This document shows positions 9,403 to 17,878 of a stretch of 64,000 bases of DNA, one piece after another. This stretch comes from JAPOXR01 sp963662395. GTDB lineage: Bacteria > Pseudomonadota > Alphaproteobacteria > Rhodobacterales > Rhodobacteraceae. The stretch's first letter is position 1, and every line of letters starts with the position of its first letter. The position numbers and the translations under genes were made by a program. The DNA is taken from positions 1,674,001-1,738,000 of the forward strand of contig OY759511.1 of NCBI GenBank assembly GCA_963662395.1, read 5' to 3'. The notes below the pieces were generated by a model, which ran no database searches, was not told the DNA's origin, and saw only the letters and a list, made by a program, of their open reading frames with translations.

Positions 9403-10035
9403 ATGACAGCCAGCGATGCACCGCCGGACCAGGTAGAAGTCCTGCTCTACAAATGGGCAGGAAGCTGGGGACCGTTCAAGGTCAGGATTCCGTGCGGTGA
9501 ATGTTCACTCACCCTGGATATAATCCAGGACACCTTCGAGAATGAGCTCAAGGGCATTCCGATTCGGTTCACCCTGCGCGAGTGGCTGTCCGAATGGTGG
9601 CGTCCCTTGCCAAAGGGGGGCTGGCATGCCCCCATCGTCATGGTTGATGGCAAGGTGGTCAGCCAGGGGAACGCTCTCAACCGCGGCGTGCTGACCGAGG
9701 CGGTGGTGAACTCCCATGTGAAGAGGTCGAAGCTGTCCGGAACCAAGCTGTTCGGCAAGGAGACCTGTCCGCATTGCGTCCGGGCCAAGTCCTACCTGGC
9801 AGAGGCCGATATCGACTACAGCTACCGGGACGTGGTGAAGGAGCCGCTGTCGCTCTACGAAATGCTGGCCCGGGTCAAACCGATCGTCGGCCACAAGACG
9901 CCGATCACCGTTCCACAGATCTGGATCGATGGCGGCTATGTCGGCGGTGCCGATCAGCTGGCCGAGATCATCAAGCGGGATGTCGAGCCAAATCCCGACC
10001 GCGGGCAGTGTTCCCTCTCACCGGATCGCCACTGA
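9403..10035 (+). CDS. Tandem thioredoxin-fold / glutaredoxin protein
   Basis: A 210-residue protein with two thioredoxin-fold halves. The N-terminal half (about residues 8-105) starts with a predicted beta strand and has CGEC around residues 29-32, ending in a PIVMVDGKVVSQG segment like the cis-Pro loop. The C-terminal half (about 115-195) is a clear glutaredoxin with CPHC, TVPQIWIDGGYVGGADQL and a GG motif. The ATG at 9403 follows an AGGGGGA box; the frame is open further upstream but lacks similarity there. It sits between the mgs and mgd halves of the NMG cluster. A redox role for the iron-sulfur/flavin enzymes of that cluster is inference. Confidence 0.8.
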   Translation: MTASDAPPDQVEVLLYKWAGSWGPFKVRIPCGECSLTLDIIQDTFENELKGIPIRFTLREWLSEWWRPLPKGGWHAPIVMVDGKVVSQGNALNRGVLTEAVVNSHVKRSKLSGTKLFGKETCPHCVRAKSYLAEADIDYSYRDVVKEPLSLYEMLARVKPIVGHKTPITVPQIWIDGGYVGGADQLAEIIKRDVEPNPDRGQCSLSPDRH

Positions 10036-11074
10036 CTGCTCGCCGGGACAGCTGACTGCCCGGGACTGCCGCCACCTGGTCCTGCCCGATCCTTCCGGTT
10101 CGCCAGAAGGCGTTTCGGCGGAACGAGGATGGCGCCATCCCGCTTTCGGCGCTGAATGCCCTTGAGAAGTGCGACGAATCGGCAAAGCCGGTCGCCAGGG
10201 CAATATCGGTTATCGGCAGCGACGATCCGGCCAGCATACGGGCGGCGACCTCCAGGCGAAGTCGGCGGTAGAGATGCATGGTCGGGACTCCCAACTCGGC
10301 GACAAACAGCCGGTTCAGCTGCCGGGTGCCGATTTCGGCCACCTTGGCCAGCTGTCGGAGCGACAATGGTTCGGCCACGTGAGTTTCCATTGCCTCGAGC
10401 GCATTCAGCACCGCCCGGTTGGTGGTCCCGTGACGCTCCACCAGCCCGGCACGTTGCGGCCGCTGCCAGTGCCTGACCTCCGTATGCATGAACCAGTCCG
10501 ACACCTGCTGGGCGAAGCCGTGCCCGTGATGCCCGGCAATCAGCCCGTGCATCAGGTCAAGCGGCGCCGTGCCGCCGGCGCAGGTGACCCGGTTGCGGTC
10601 GATCAGGTAGAGTGCCTGTTCAAGCGCCAGCTCCGGCATCAATTCCCGAAGTGCCGGCGCATGCTCCCAATGCACCGTCATTCGCCGCCCCGTCATCAGG
10701 CCGGCCAGCGCCAGGATCGCCGGGCCGCCCGAGATGCCGCCAATCGTCACGCCGGACCGGTCCAGCTTCCGGAGCCAGGCCAGCACGTCATCCGAGTCGA
10801 AGCCCAGCGGGTCCCCGCCGGCAACGACCAGCAGCAAATCCATCTCCGGTGCCGGCTCGAGCGGGACCGTCGGCACCAGGGCGCCGGAGGAACTGCATGA
10901 GGAATTCCCCGACACCGACACATTGCTGATCCGGAACAGCTCCCGATTGCCCAGCAGGTTTGCCGCCCGGAGCGGCTCCACGACGCTGGCATAGGAAAGG
11001 AGGGCAAATCCGTCGATCAGCAGGATTCCGATCCGGTACGGGATGATTCCGGCTGTGTTGTCTGTTTTATTCAT
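9971..11074 (-). CDS. GlxA family transcriptional regulator (DJ-1/PfpI plus AraC HTH)
   Basis: A 367-residue regulator. Residues about 10-190 form a DJ-1/PfpI-like domain (IGILLIDGFALLSYASVVEPLRAAN; GGISGGPAILALAGLM). Residues about 215-325 are an AraC-type double HTH (LSLRQLAKVAEIGTRQLNRLF; ITDIALATGFADSSHFSRAF). A 40-residue tail after SSFRRNAFW has no family match and runs 65 bases into the convergent glutaredoxin-like gene. ATG at 11074 has an AGAGA box; an in-frame TTG at 11095 is less likely. It is divergent from mgdA and is the natural candidate regulator of the NMG genes. Confidence 0.88.
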   Translation of the reverse strand: MNKTDNTAGIIPYRIGILLIDGFALLSYASVVEPLRAANLLGNRELFRISNVSVSGNSSCSSSGALVPTVPLEPAPEMDLLLVVAGGDPLGFDSDDVLAWLRKLDRSGVTIGGISGGPAILALAGLMTGRRMTVHWEHAPALRELMPELALEQALYLIDRNRVTCAGGTAPLDLMHGLIAGHHGHGFAQQVSDWFMHTEVRHWQRPQRAGLVERHGTTNRAVLNALEAMETHVAEPLSLRQLAKVAEIGTRQLNRLFVAELGVPTMHLYRRLRLEVAARMLAGSSLPITDIALATGFADSSHFSRAFSAESGMAPSSFRRNAFWRTGRIGQDQVAAVPGSQLSRRAVSGDPVRGNTARGRDLARHPA

Positions 11075-11149
11075 GTTTCTGTCTCTTTTGGACAAGAATT
11101 ATCAGATCAAATCCGGCACGTGTATCCGGTTTGCAGATGATGGCTCCCG
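11075..11149. promoter_or_regulatory. Divergent control region glxA-type regulator / mgdA
   Basis: The 75 bases between the two divergent start codons must contain both promoters or their proximal parts. The stretch is noticeably richer in A and T than its surroundings (AAGAATTATCAGATCAAAT). No clean -35/-10 pair could be assigned by eye. Assigned from gene arrangement. Confidence 0.45.
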
Positions 11150-12397
11150 ATGCGCTACTCGGCCTGGAAAATCTTCACGCAGGGACTCACCGGAAACAGG
11201 GGGTGGGAAAGGCTTTGGCGTGATCCGGAGCCGAAACCGCAATACGACGTTGTCATCATCGGCAGCGGACATGGCATGGCTGCCGCCTATTACCTGGCCA
11301 GTGTTTACGGCATCCGCAACGTGGCGGTGCTCGAGAAGGGGTGGCTGGGCTCCGGCAATACCGGGCGCAACACCACCATCATTCGCTCCAACTACCTGCT
11401 CCCCGACAACGAGCCCTTCTACGAGTTCTCCTTGAAGCTGTGGGAGGGGCTGGAGCAGGATTTCAACTTCAACGCCATGGTATCGCAGCGGGGCATCCTG
11501 AATCTGTTCCACTCCGACCCGCAGCGCGATGCCGCCGCCCGCCGCGGCAATGCGATGATCCTGGCCGGGGCCGACGCGGTGCTGCTTGACCAGGACGGGG
11601 TGAGGAAGATGTGCCCTTGGCTGGATTACGACAATGCCAGGTTTCCGGTGAAGGGCGCGCTGTGGCAGCCCAGGGGCGGCACGGTTCGCCATGATGCCGT
11701 ATCCTGGGGTTATGCCAGGGGTGCCAGCAGGCTCGGAGTCGACATCATCCAGAATTGCGAGGTGACAGGCTTCGACATCGAGAATGGTGTTTGCCGTGGG
11801 GTGGAGACCAGCAGAGGCAGGATCGGGGCCGACAAGGTCGCGGCCTGCGTGGCCGGCTCGTCCAGCAAGGTCATGGCCCGGGCCGGCATGCGGCTGCCGA
11901 TTGAATCGCACGTCCTGCAGGCGTTCGTCAGCGAGGGTCTGAAGCCGGTCCTGCCCGGAGTGATCACCTTCGGGGCCGGGCATTTCTATGTCAGCCAGTC
12001 CGACAAGGGTGGTCTGGTATTCGGCGGTGACCTCGACGGCTACAATTCCTATGCCCAGCGGGGAAACCTCCCGGTGGTCGAGGATGTCTGCGAAGGCGGC
12101 ATGGCGATCATGCCATTCATCGGTCGGGCCCGGCTGCTGCGGATGTGGGGAGGGCTGATGGACATGTCGATGGATGGCTCGCCCTTCATCGACCGCACCC
12201 ATATCGGCGGCCTGTATTTCAACGGTGGCTGGTGCTACGGCGGATTCAAGGCAACCCCGGCCTCCGGCTACTGCACGGCCCACCTGCTGGCCCGGGACGA
12301 GCCGCACCCTTGCGCCACCGGCTTTCGTCTTGACCGGTTCAGCCGCGGCCGAATCATCGACGAGAAGGGCGTGGGCGCCCAGCCCAACCTGCATTGA
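11150..12397 (+). CDS. mgdA: N-methylglutamate dehydrogenase subunit A (sarcosine oxidase beta-like)
   Basis: A 415-residue FAD-dependent amine oxidase of the SoxB type. The dinucleotide fold VVIIGSGHGMAAAYYLA starts near residue 35. The motif GGTVRHDAVSWGYARGA contains the histidine that carries covalent FMN in heterotetrameric sarcosine oxidases. C-terminal GLYFNGGWCYGGFKATPASG is also conserved in the family. In the NMG pathway this subunit oxidises N-methylglutamate to glutamate and a methylene unit. It leads a four-gene operon. Sarcosine oxidase is the alternative, disfavoured by linkage to mgsABC-gmaS. Confidence 0.87.
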   Translation: MRYSAWKIFTQGLTGNRGWERLWRDPEPKPQYDVVIIGSGHGMAAAYYLASVYGIRNVAVLEKGWLGSGNTGRNTTIIRSNYLLPDNEPFYEFSLKLWEGLEQDFNFNAMVSQRGILNLFHSDPQRDAAARRGNAMILAGADAVLLDQDGVRKMCPWLDYDNARFPVKGALWQPRGGTVRHDAVSWGYARGASRLGVDIIQNCEVTGFDIENGVCRGVETSRGRIGADKVAACVAGSSSKVMARAGMRLPIESHVLQAFVSEGLKPVLPGVITFGAGHFYVSQSDKGGLVFGGDLDGYNSYAQRGNLPVVEDVCEGGMAIMPFIGRARLLRMWGGLMDMSMDGSPFIDRTHIGGLYFNGGWCYGGFKATPASGYCTAHLLARDEPHPCATGFRLDRFSRGRIIDEKGVGAQPNLH

Positions 12398-12411
12398 CCG
12401 GAGCCGGCTGA

Positions 12412-12699
12412 ATGATCATCAACCATCCCCTGCTCGGACCGCGCGACGCCGCCGAATTCGTCTATCTCGGTGATGCAAGCCTGATCGAACGGCCCGACCG
12501 GGACCACCCGGACGCCGCCAGGCAGTTCCACGATCATGTCTACCTGCGAGACAATCCGGATGGCGAGCATCGGGAACTCTGGTACCACGAGCAGGGTGAC
12601 CGGTCCTGGCTGGTCGTGACCCGAAACACCGTCACCCACGAAATCACCCGGGTCGAGATGGCGCGGGATGTGGCCATCGCCGCCGGGCGCACCAAATGA
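12412..12699 (+). CDS. mgdB: N-methylglutamate dehydrogenase subunit B (SoxD-like)
   Basis: A 95-residue small subunit matching SoxD of sarcosine oxidase (GPRDAAEFVYLGD; HRELWYHEQGDRSWLVVTRNTVTHEI). In characterised SoxD a zinc is held by two N-terminal Cys (CPxCG), one His and one Cys. Here the N-terminal pair reads HPLLG and the later Cys is Asp (HEQGD), so only the histidine remains and zinc may be absent. It starts 14 bases after mgdA, and its TGA overlaps the mgdC start as ATGA. Confidence 0.85.
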   Translation: MIINHPLLGPRDAAEFVYLGDASLIERPDRDHPDAARQFHDHVYLRDNPDGEHRELWYHEQGDRSWLVVTRNTVTHEITRVEMARDVAIAAGRTK

Positions 12700-15641
12700 C
12701 GCAGCCCTTCCGCATCGATCCGGCAAGATGCGCCGGCAACAAGGTCCGGTTTACCTTCAATGACCGGAACTACACCGGCCATGAAGGCGACACGCTGGCC
12801 GCGGCCCTGCTGGCCAACGGCAAGCGGCTGGTTGGCCGCTCCTTCAAGTATCACCGGCCACGCGGCATATTCACATCCGGGCCGGAGGAGCCGAACGCGC
12901 TGGTCGAATTGCGACGTGGTGCCTCCCGTGAGCCAAATACCAGGGCCACCGTTGCCGAGCTCTTCGACGGCCTCGCCGCCTTCAGCCAGAACCATCGCCT
13001 GTCCCTCGAGCACGACCTGCTGGCGATCAACGATCTGCTGGCACCCTTCCTGTCGGCAGGGTTCTACTACAAGACCTTCATGTGGCCGAAATCCTTCTGG
13101 GAGAAATTCTACGAGCCGATGATCCGCTCGGCGGCCGGCCTTGGGCGGCTGTCGATGCTTCCGGACCCCGACTGTTACGACAAGGGGTTCCTCCATTGCG
13201 ACGTCCTCGTGGTCGGGGCCGGTCCGGCCGGGCTGTCGGCGGCACTGGCATCGGCCCGAAGTAGCGCCAGGGTGATACTTGCCGAGGAGGATTTCCGCCT
13301 CGGCGGCAGGCTGAACTCGGAGACGCTGGAGATCGGCGGCCAGAGGGGGGAAGACTGGGCTGGCGGAATTGTCCAGGAACTCCGGTCGATGCCGAATGTG
13401 CGCATCCTGTCGAGATGCTGCGTTTACGGTGCCTATGATCACGGCATTTTCGGTGCCCTTGAAAGGCGGACCGACCACCTTGCCGATTCAGTCGGCATGC
13501 CGCGACAAATCCTGTGGCGCATCTATTCGCGCCAGTCGATTGTCTGCGCCGGCGCCACCGAGCGCCCGATCGCCTTCCCCGGCAATGACCGGCCCGGCGT
13601 GATGCTTGCCGGTGCCGTTCGCAGCTACCTGAACCGCTACGGGGTCGCCTGTGGAAAGCGGGTGGCGGTGTTTGCCAACAATGGCGATGCCCGTCGCACC
13701 GCCCGCGATCTGGCTTCGGCAGGAATCGACGTGGCGGCCATGGTGGAGCCGGTCGATATCGCCGGACAATCCGGCCTGCCCCCCGGCGTGCCGCAACTCG
13801 GAGCAGGGGTGGCTGGCACCTCCGGCCGCAAACAGCTGACATCCATCCGTCTCACCGACGGCACCACCTTCCGGGCGGACTGCCTTGCGGTGTCCGGCGG
13901 GTGGAGCCCGAATGTCCACCTGACCTGCCATTTGCGGGGCAGACCGGTCTGGAACGAGGACATTTCGGCCTTTGTTCCCGGAGGCGACCTGCCGAAGGGG
14001 ATGCAGGTTGCCGGTGCGGCCAGCGGGTCCCTCGATACGGCCTCCTGCATCCGGGAAGGAATTGCCGCCGGTTCGGCCGCCGCCGAGCAGGTCGGCTTCG
14101 AGGCACCGAAAATAGACGTGCCGGCGACCCCGGAGGAGTCCGGAGACATTGTTCCGTTCTGGCAGGTGCAGGGCGTGCGCGGACGGGCATGGGTCGACCA
14201 CCAGAATGACGTGACCGTCAAGGACATCCGGATTGCCTACCAGGAAGGGATGCAGTCGGTCGAACACCTCAAGCGATACACGACAATGGGAATGGCGACC
14301 GACCAGGGCAAGACGGCAAACGTGCTGGGGCTGGCCGTCATGGCCGAGTTGACCGGCAAGCCGATCGAGGAGACCGGCACGACGATCTTCCGCCCGCCTT
14401 ACACGCCGGTTCCCATCGGCGCATTTGCCGGCCGCTCGCGGGGCCGCGACTTTCGGCCGTACAGGCTGACTCCCAGCCATGGCTGGTCGGAAGGGCGAGG
14501 CGCGGTTTTCGTGGAGACCGGAAACTGGCTGCGGGCCCAGTGGTTCCCGGCTGAAGGCGAGACACATTGGCGGGAGAGCGTCGATCGCGAGGTGCTGGCA
14601 ACCCGGAGTTCCGTGGGCATCTGCGATGTCACGACGCTTGGCAAGATCGATATCCAGGGCAGGGATGCCGGGGAATTCATCAACCGAATCTATTGCAACG
14701 GGTTTTCGACCCTGGCGATCGGCAAGGTCAGGTATGGCCTCATGCTGCGGGAAGACGGCATTGCCTATGATGACGGCACCACCGCCAGGCTGTCGGAGAA
14801 TCACTATGTGATGACCACGACCACCGCCAACGCGGTGCTGGTGTTCAGGCAGATGGAATTCGCCCGGCAATGCCTGTGGCCCGGTCTTGACGTGCACCTG
14901 ATCTCGGCGACGGATGGCTGGGCCCAATTTGCCGTTGCCGGACCCAACTCACGAGCCCTTTTGCGCAAGATCGTCGATCCGGAACACGACATCTCGAACG
15001 CGGCATTTCCCTTCATGGCCTGTGGCGAGCTGACCGTCTGCGGTGGCACGGCCGCCAGGCTGTTCAGGATCTCCTTCTCCGGCGAACTGGCATACGAGAT
15101 TGCCGTCCCCGCCCGCTACGGCAGCTCGATGATGGAAGCGCTGATGGCGGCGGGAGAGGAGTTCGGAGCAATTCCCTATGGCACCGAGGCGCTGGGGGTG
15201 ATGCGCATCGAAAAGGGCCATGCTGCCGGCAACGAGATCAACGGGCAGACGACGGCGCGCAATCTCGGCCTGGGAAGAATGGTGTCGCAGAAGAAGGACA
15301 GCATCGGAAACACCCTCTGCCTGCGTCCCGAACTCAACGAGGACGAGACCGTGGAACTGGTCGGGTTCAAGCCGGTCGACCACGGCCGGGAGCTGCGGGC
15401 AGGAGCCCATTTCCTTGCCCCCGGTGCCGCCGAGACCCTGGATAACGACCAGGGCTGGATGTCCTCGGTGGCCTGGTCGCCGATGCTTGAACACCATATC
15501 GGCCTCGGTTTCATTCGCCGGGGCTCGGAACGACTCGGCGAGGTGGTGGTGGTGGCCGACCCGCTGCGCGGCAGCAGCACCGATGTCGAAATCGTGTCGC
15601 CGCATTTCTTCGATCCGGAAGGGAGTCGTCTCCGTGGCTGA
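12696..15641 (+). CDS. mgdC: N-methylglutamate dehydrogenase subunit C (SoxA-like, folate-binding)
   Basis: A 981-residue SoxA-type large subunit. Residues about 15-95 form a ferredoxin-like 2Fe-2S-type fold without the usual cysteines (FTFNDRNYTGHEGDTLAAALL). Residues about 165-480 form a nucleotide-binding fold (VLVVGAGPAGLSAALASA). Residues about 600-975 are a GcvT/aminomethyltransferase domain (SVGICDVTTLGKIDIQG; GELAYEIAVPARYG; GTEALGVMRIEKGH). The C-terminal domain passes the methyl-derived carbon to tetrahydrofolate. The gene overlaps mgdB by four bases and mgdD by eight. Confidence 0.88.
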   Translation: MTQPFRIDPARCAGNKVRFTFNDRNYTGHEGDTLAAALLANGKRLVGRSFKYHRPRGIFTSGPEEPNALVELRRGASREPNTRATVAELFDGLAAFSQNHRLSLEHDLLAINDLLAPFLSAGFYYKTFMWPKSFWEKFYEPMIRSAAGLGRLSMLPDPDCYDKGFLHCDVLVVGAGPAGLSAALASARSSARVILAEEDFRLGGRLNSETLEIGGQRGEDWAGGIVQELRSMPNVRILSRCCVYGAYDHGIFGALERRTDHLADSVGMPRQILWRIYSRQSIVCAGATERPIAFPGNDRPGVMLAGAVRSYLNRYGVACGKRVAVFANNGDARRTARDLASAGIDVAAMVEPVDIAGQSGLPPGVPQLGAGVAGTSGRKQLTSIRLTDGTTFRADCLAVSGGWSPNVHLTCHLRGRPVWNEDISAFVPGGDLPKGMQVAGAASGSLDTASCIREGIAAGSAAAEQVGFEAPKIDVPATPEESGDIVPFWQVQGVRGRAWVDHQNDVTVKDIRIAYQEGMQSVEHLKRYTTMGMATDQGKTANVLGLAVMAELTGKPIEETGTTIFRPPYTPVPIGAFAGRSRGRDFRPYRLTPSHGWSEGRGAVFVETGNWLRAQWFPAEGETHWRESVDREVLATRSSVGICDVTTLGKIDIQGRDAGEFINRIYCNGFSTLAIGKVRYGLMLREDGIAYDDGTTARLSENHYVMTTTTANAVLVFRQMEFARQCLWPGLDVHLISATDGWAQFAVAGPNSRALLRKIVDPEHDISNAAFPFMACGELTVCGGTAARLFRISFSGELAYEIAVPARYGSSMMEALMAAGEEFGAIPYGTEALGVMRIEKGHAAGNEINGQTTARNLGLGRMVSQKKDSIGNTLCLRPELNEDETVELVGFKPVDHGRELRAGAHFLAPGAAETLDNDQGWMSSVAWSPMLEHHIGLGFIRRGSERLGEVVVVADPLRGSSTDVEIVSPHFFDPEGSRLRG

Positions 15642-16203
15642 CTACGCTCTCGTCTCCGAGTCCTTCCTGGGCGGCTACCAGCAGGAGTTTCCCGGCGCCC
15701 GCCTCGAGGAGTTGACCGGACTCTCGATGGTGTCGGTCGCCTGCCCCCTTGGCGGAAGGGACCGGCTGGCCACGGCGACCCGGTCGGCATGGTCGGCAGA
15801 ACTGCCGGCGGCAGGGCAATCCAGCCAATCCGCCGATGGCCGCGTGCGGATATTCAGCATGTCTCCCGACCAGTTTTTCGTCCTCGCCTGGGATGGCACC
15901 GAATTGTCGGCCGACTCGGTGTACGGGATGCTGGGCAATACCGGCTACTACACCGACCAGTCCGACAGCTGGCTGGCGCTGCGGCTCACCGGGTCCGACG
16001 CCACGAAGGCGCTGGAGCGGATCTGCCCGGTTGACCTCGACCCCGCCAACTTCACGCCCGGCTCGACCGCCCGGACCGCGATGGAATACATGGGCACGGT
16101 GGTCCACAAGCTGGGCGAGGATGATTTCCTGCTGCTGTCGGCAAGCTCATCGGCCCGGTCATTCCTGCACGCCGTCGAGACCTCGATTCGCAACATGTCC
16201 TGA
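15634..16203 (+). CDS. mgdD: N-methylglutamate dehydrogenase subunit D (SoxG-like)
   Basis: A 189-residue SoxG-type gamma subunit, related to the small GcvT-like subunit of sarcosine oxidase (MVSVACPLGG; DQFFVLAWDG; DSWLALRLTGSDATKALERICPVDLDP; MEYMGTVVHKLGEDDFLLL). GTG at 15634 is chosen because it follows GGAAGGGAG at good spacing and gives an 8-base overlap with mgdC; the frame is open far upstream only because it shadows mgdC. Last gene of the mgd operon, convergent with the ThDP enzyme. Confidence 0.83.
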   Translation: MADYALVSESFLGGYQQEFPGARLEELTGLSMVSVACPLGGRDRLATATRSAWSAELPAAGQSSQSADGRVRIFSMSPDQFFVLAWDGTELSADSVYGMLGNTGYYTDQSDSWLALRLTGSDATKALERICPVDLDPANFTPGSTARTAMEYMGTVVHKLGEDDFLLLSASSSARSFLHAVETSIRNMS

Positions 16204-16266
16204 CCACGACAGGGCGCCGGAACGGCCACCCGCCATCTGCCCCGAACATGTCGGCCGGGCCGCCGG

Positions 16267-17877
16267 TCACCCGGTGGCGGCAATCAGCCTTTCCGCATCG
16301 GCATGGATGATCGTGGATACCGGCGCCGCCAGACCCGACCGGATGGCCGCCGCCAGTTCATCCACCGATGCCGGGCGCCGGTAGCCCAGCCCGTAGGACT
16401 GCGCCAGCAGCGACAAATCCGGCAGGAAGGCGTCGGTTGCCATCGGCATGATCTGCGACCTTTCCATGCAATTCCTGATCTCGCCCAGGCCCTGGTTGTC
16501 CCAGACCATGAGGGTGACCGAAATCCCGGCATCGACCAGCGTGCCCAGTTCCTGGATGGTGTATTGCAGCCCGTAATCGCCGGCGATTGCCAGCACCGGC
16601 CTTTCCGGACATGCCACCTTGCCGCCGATGGCCGCCGGCAGCGCATAGCCGAGGGTCCCGAAGCCGTAGGGGTGACTCCACTGGCCGGGATGGCGCAGGG
16701 TGACCACCTCCTTTGCCACATAGGCAAACTGGGTCATGTCCGAATAGATCAGCGTGCCCTCCGGAAGCCCGTCCAGCACCTGTCGGGCGATGCCGGCAAT
16801 GCCCTGCCGCTCGGCATCGCAGGAGGCAATCATTCTCTTCCGGTCGGCTGCCACCCCGGCTGCCTGCCACCGGGTCCGGCCGGGCCGGGCGGTGATCATC
16901 GAGGCCAGCATGTCAAGAAAGACGCCGGCATCGCCCACCACCGGAATGTCGCCGGCGGCAAGGCCAATGAACGAGACAGGGTCGATATCAACCCGAACCA
17001 TCACCGAATCGTGGCCCAGCTCCTGTCTACAGAGGTCGGTCTCGGACAGCGATGTTCCGACCACAATGACCAGGTCGGCGCTGCCGATAATGGTTTCGCT
17101 CTCGGGCCTTGCCAGCAGCGAGCCGAAATTCAGCGGATAATCCGCGGGGACAATGCCCCGGCCGGCATAGGTCAGGAAGACGGCGCTGCCGGATTTGCGG
17201 ACGGCCTCATCTGCAACATCGGCGGCGCCGACGGCGCCGCCACCAAGGACAAAAAGCGGCCGCGTCGCCGCGTCAAGCAGCCCTGCCACCGTCTCGACCA
17301 CCGCCTGGTCCGGCGCTGGCCGTCCCGGCCGGGCTGGCGGCTCCGGCGGCGGTGGTGCCGGCCTGCCCAGGCACTCAACCGGTATGTTGATGATCTTCGG
17401 CCGCGGCCGGCAGGCGGAAAACTCGCTGAAGGCGCGGTCGATCAGCAAATAGGCAGAGGCGGCATCGGATGCCACGAGACTCCAATCTGCCACCGCCTCG
17501 CCGGCCAGGCGCTGATCCTTCAACTCGTGCAGCATCCCCTTGCCGCCGAGCAGCCCCTGTTCATCCAGGCAGGTCGCGATCACCAGCATGGGCACCGAGT
17601 CGGAATGGGCCTGCCCGACCGGGGTGAGAATATTGACCAGACCGGGTCCGGAAATGACAAACGCCACGCCCGGCTCGCCGGTGGCCCGCGCATGTCCATC
17701 GGCCATGAAACCGGCGCCCTGCTCATGCCGGGCCAGCACATGGGTCAATCCGGTGCCGGAGAATCCCCGGTACAACTCCCGGTTGTGAACGCCGGGAATG
17801 CCGAAGACCGTCCGCACTCCCCGTGCTTCCAGGGCGCGGCAAATCTGTGTGCCCAGCGGCTGCATGCCGGATTCCAT
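16267..17877 (-). CDS. Thiamine diphosphate-dependent enzyme (acetolactate synthase/decarboxylase-like)
   Basis: A 536-residue three-domain ThDP enzyme. The N-terminal pyrimidine-binding domain has VRTVFGIPGVHNRELY and LARHEQGAGFMADGHARATG, with the cofactor-activating Glu. The central domain has TRPLFVLGGGAVGA. The C-terminal PP domain has AIAGDYGLQYTIQELGTLVDAG and WDNQGLGEI, the metal-binding GD...N motif. There is no acetolactate synthase small subunit nearby, so a 2-oxoacid decarboxylase (for example of the 5-guanidino-2-oxopentanoate type) fits as well. Substrate not determined. It begins one base after the trkH stop codon, so the two genes are co-transcribed. Confidence 0.8.
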   Translation of the reverse strand: MESGMQPLGTQICRALEARGVRTVFGIPGVHNRELYRGFSGTGLTHVLARHEQGAGFMADGHARATGEPGVAFVISGPGLVNILTPVGQAHSDSVPMLVIATCLDEQGLLGGKGMLHELKDQRLAGEAVADWSLVASDAASAYLLIDRAFSEFSACRPRPKIINIPVECLGRPAPPPPEPPARPGRPAPDQAVVETVAGLLDAATRPLFVLGGGAVGAADVADEAVRKSGSAVFLTYAGRGIVPADYPLNFGSLLARPESETIIGSADLVIVVGTSLSETDLCRQELGHDSVMVRVDIDPVSFIGLAAGDIPVVGDAGVFLDMLASMITARPGRTRWQAAGVAADRKRMIASCDAERQGIAGIARQVLDGLPEGTLIYSDMTQFAYVAKEVVTLRHPGQWSHPYGFGTLGYALPAAIGGKVACPERPVLAIAGDYGLQYTIQELGTLVDAGISVTLMVWDNQGLGEIRNCMERSQIMPMATDAFLPDLSLLAQSYGLGYRRPASVDELAAAIRSGLAAPVSTIIHADAERLIAATG

Positions 17878-17878
17878 C

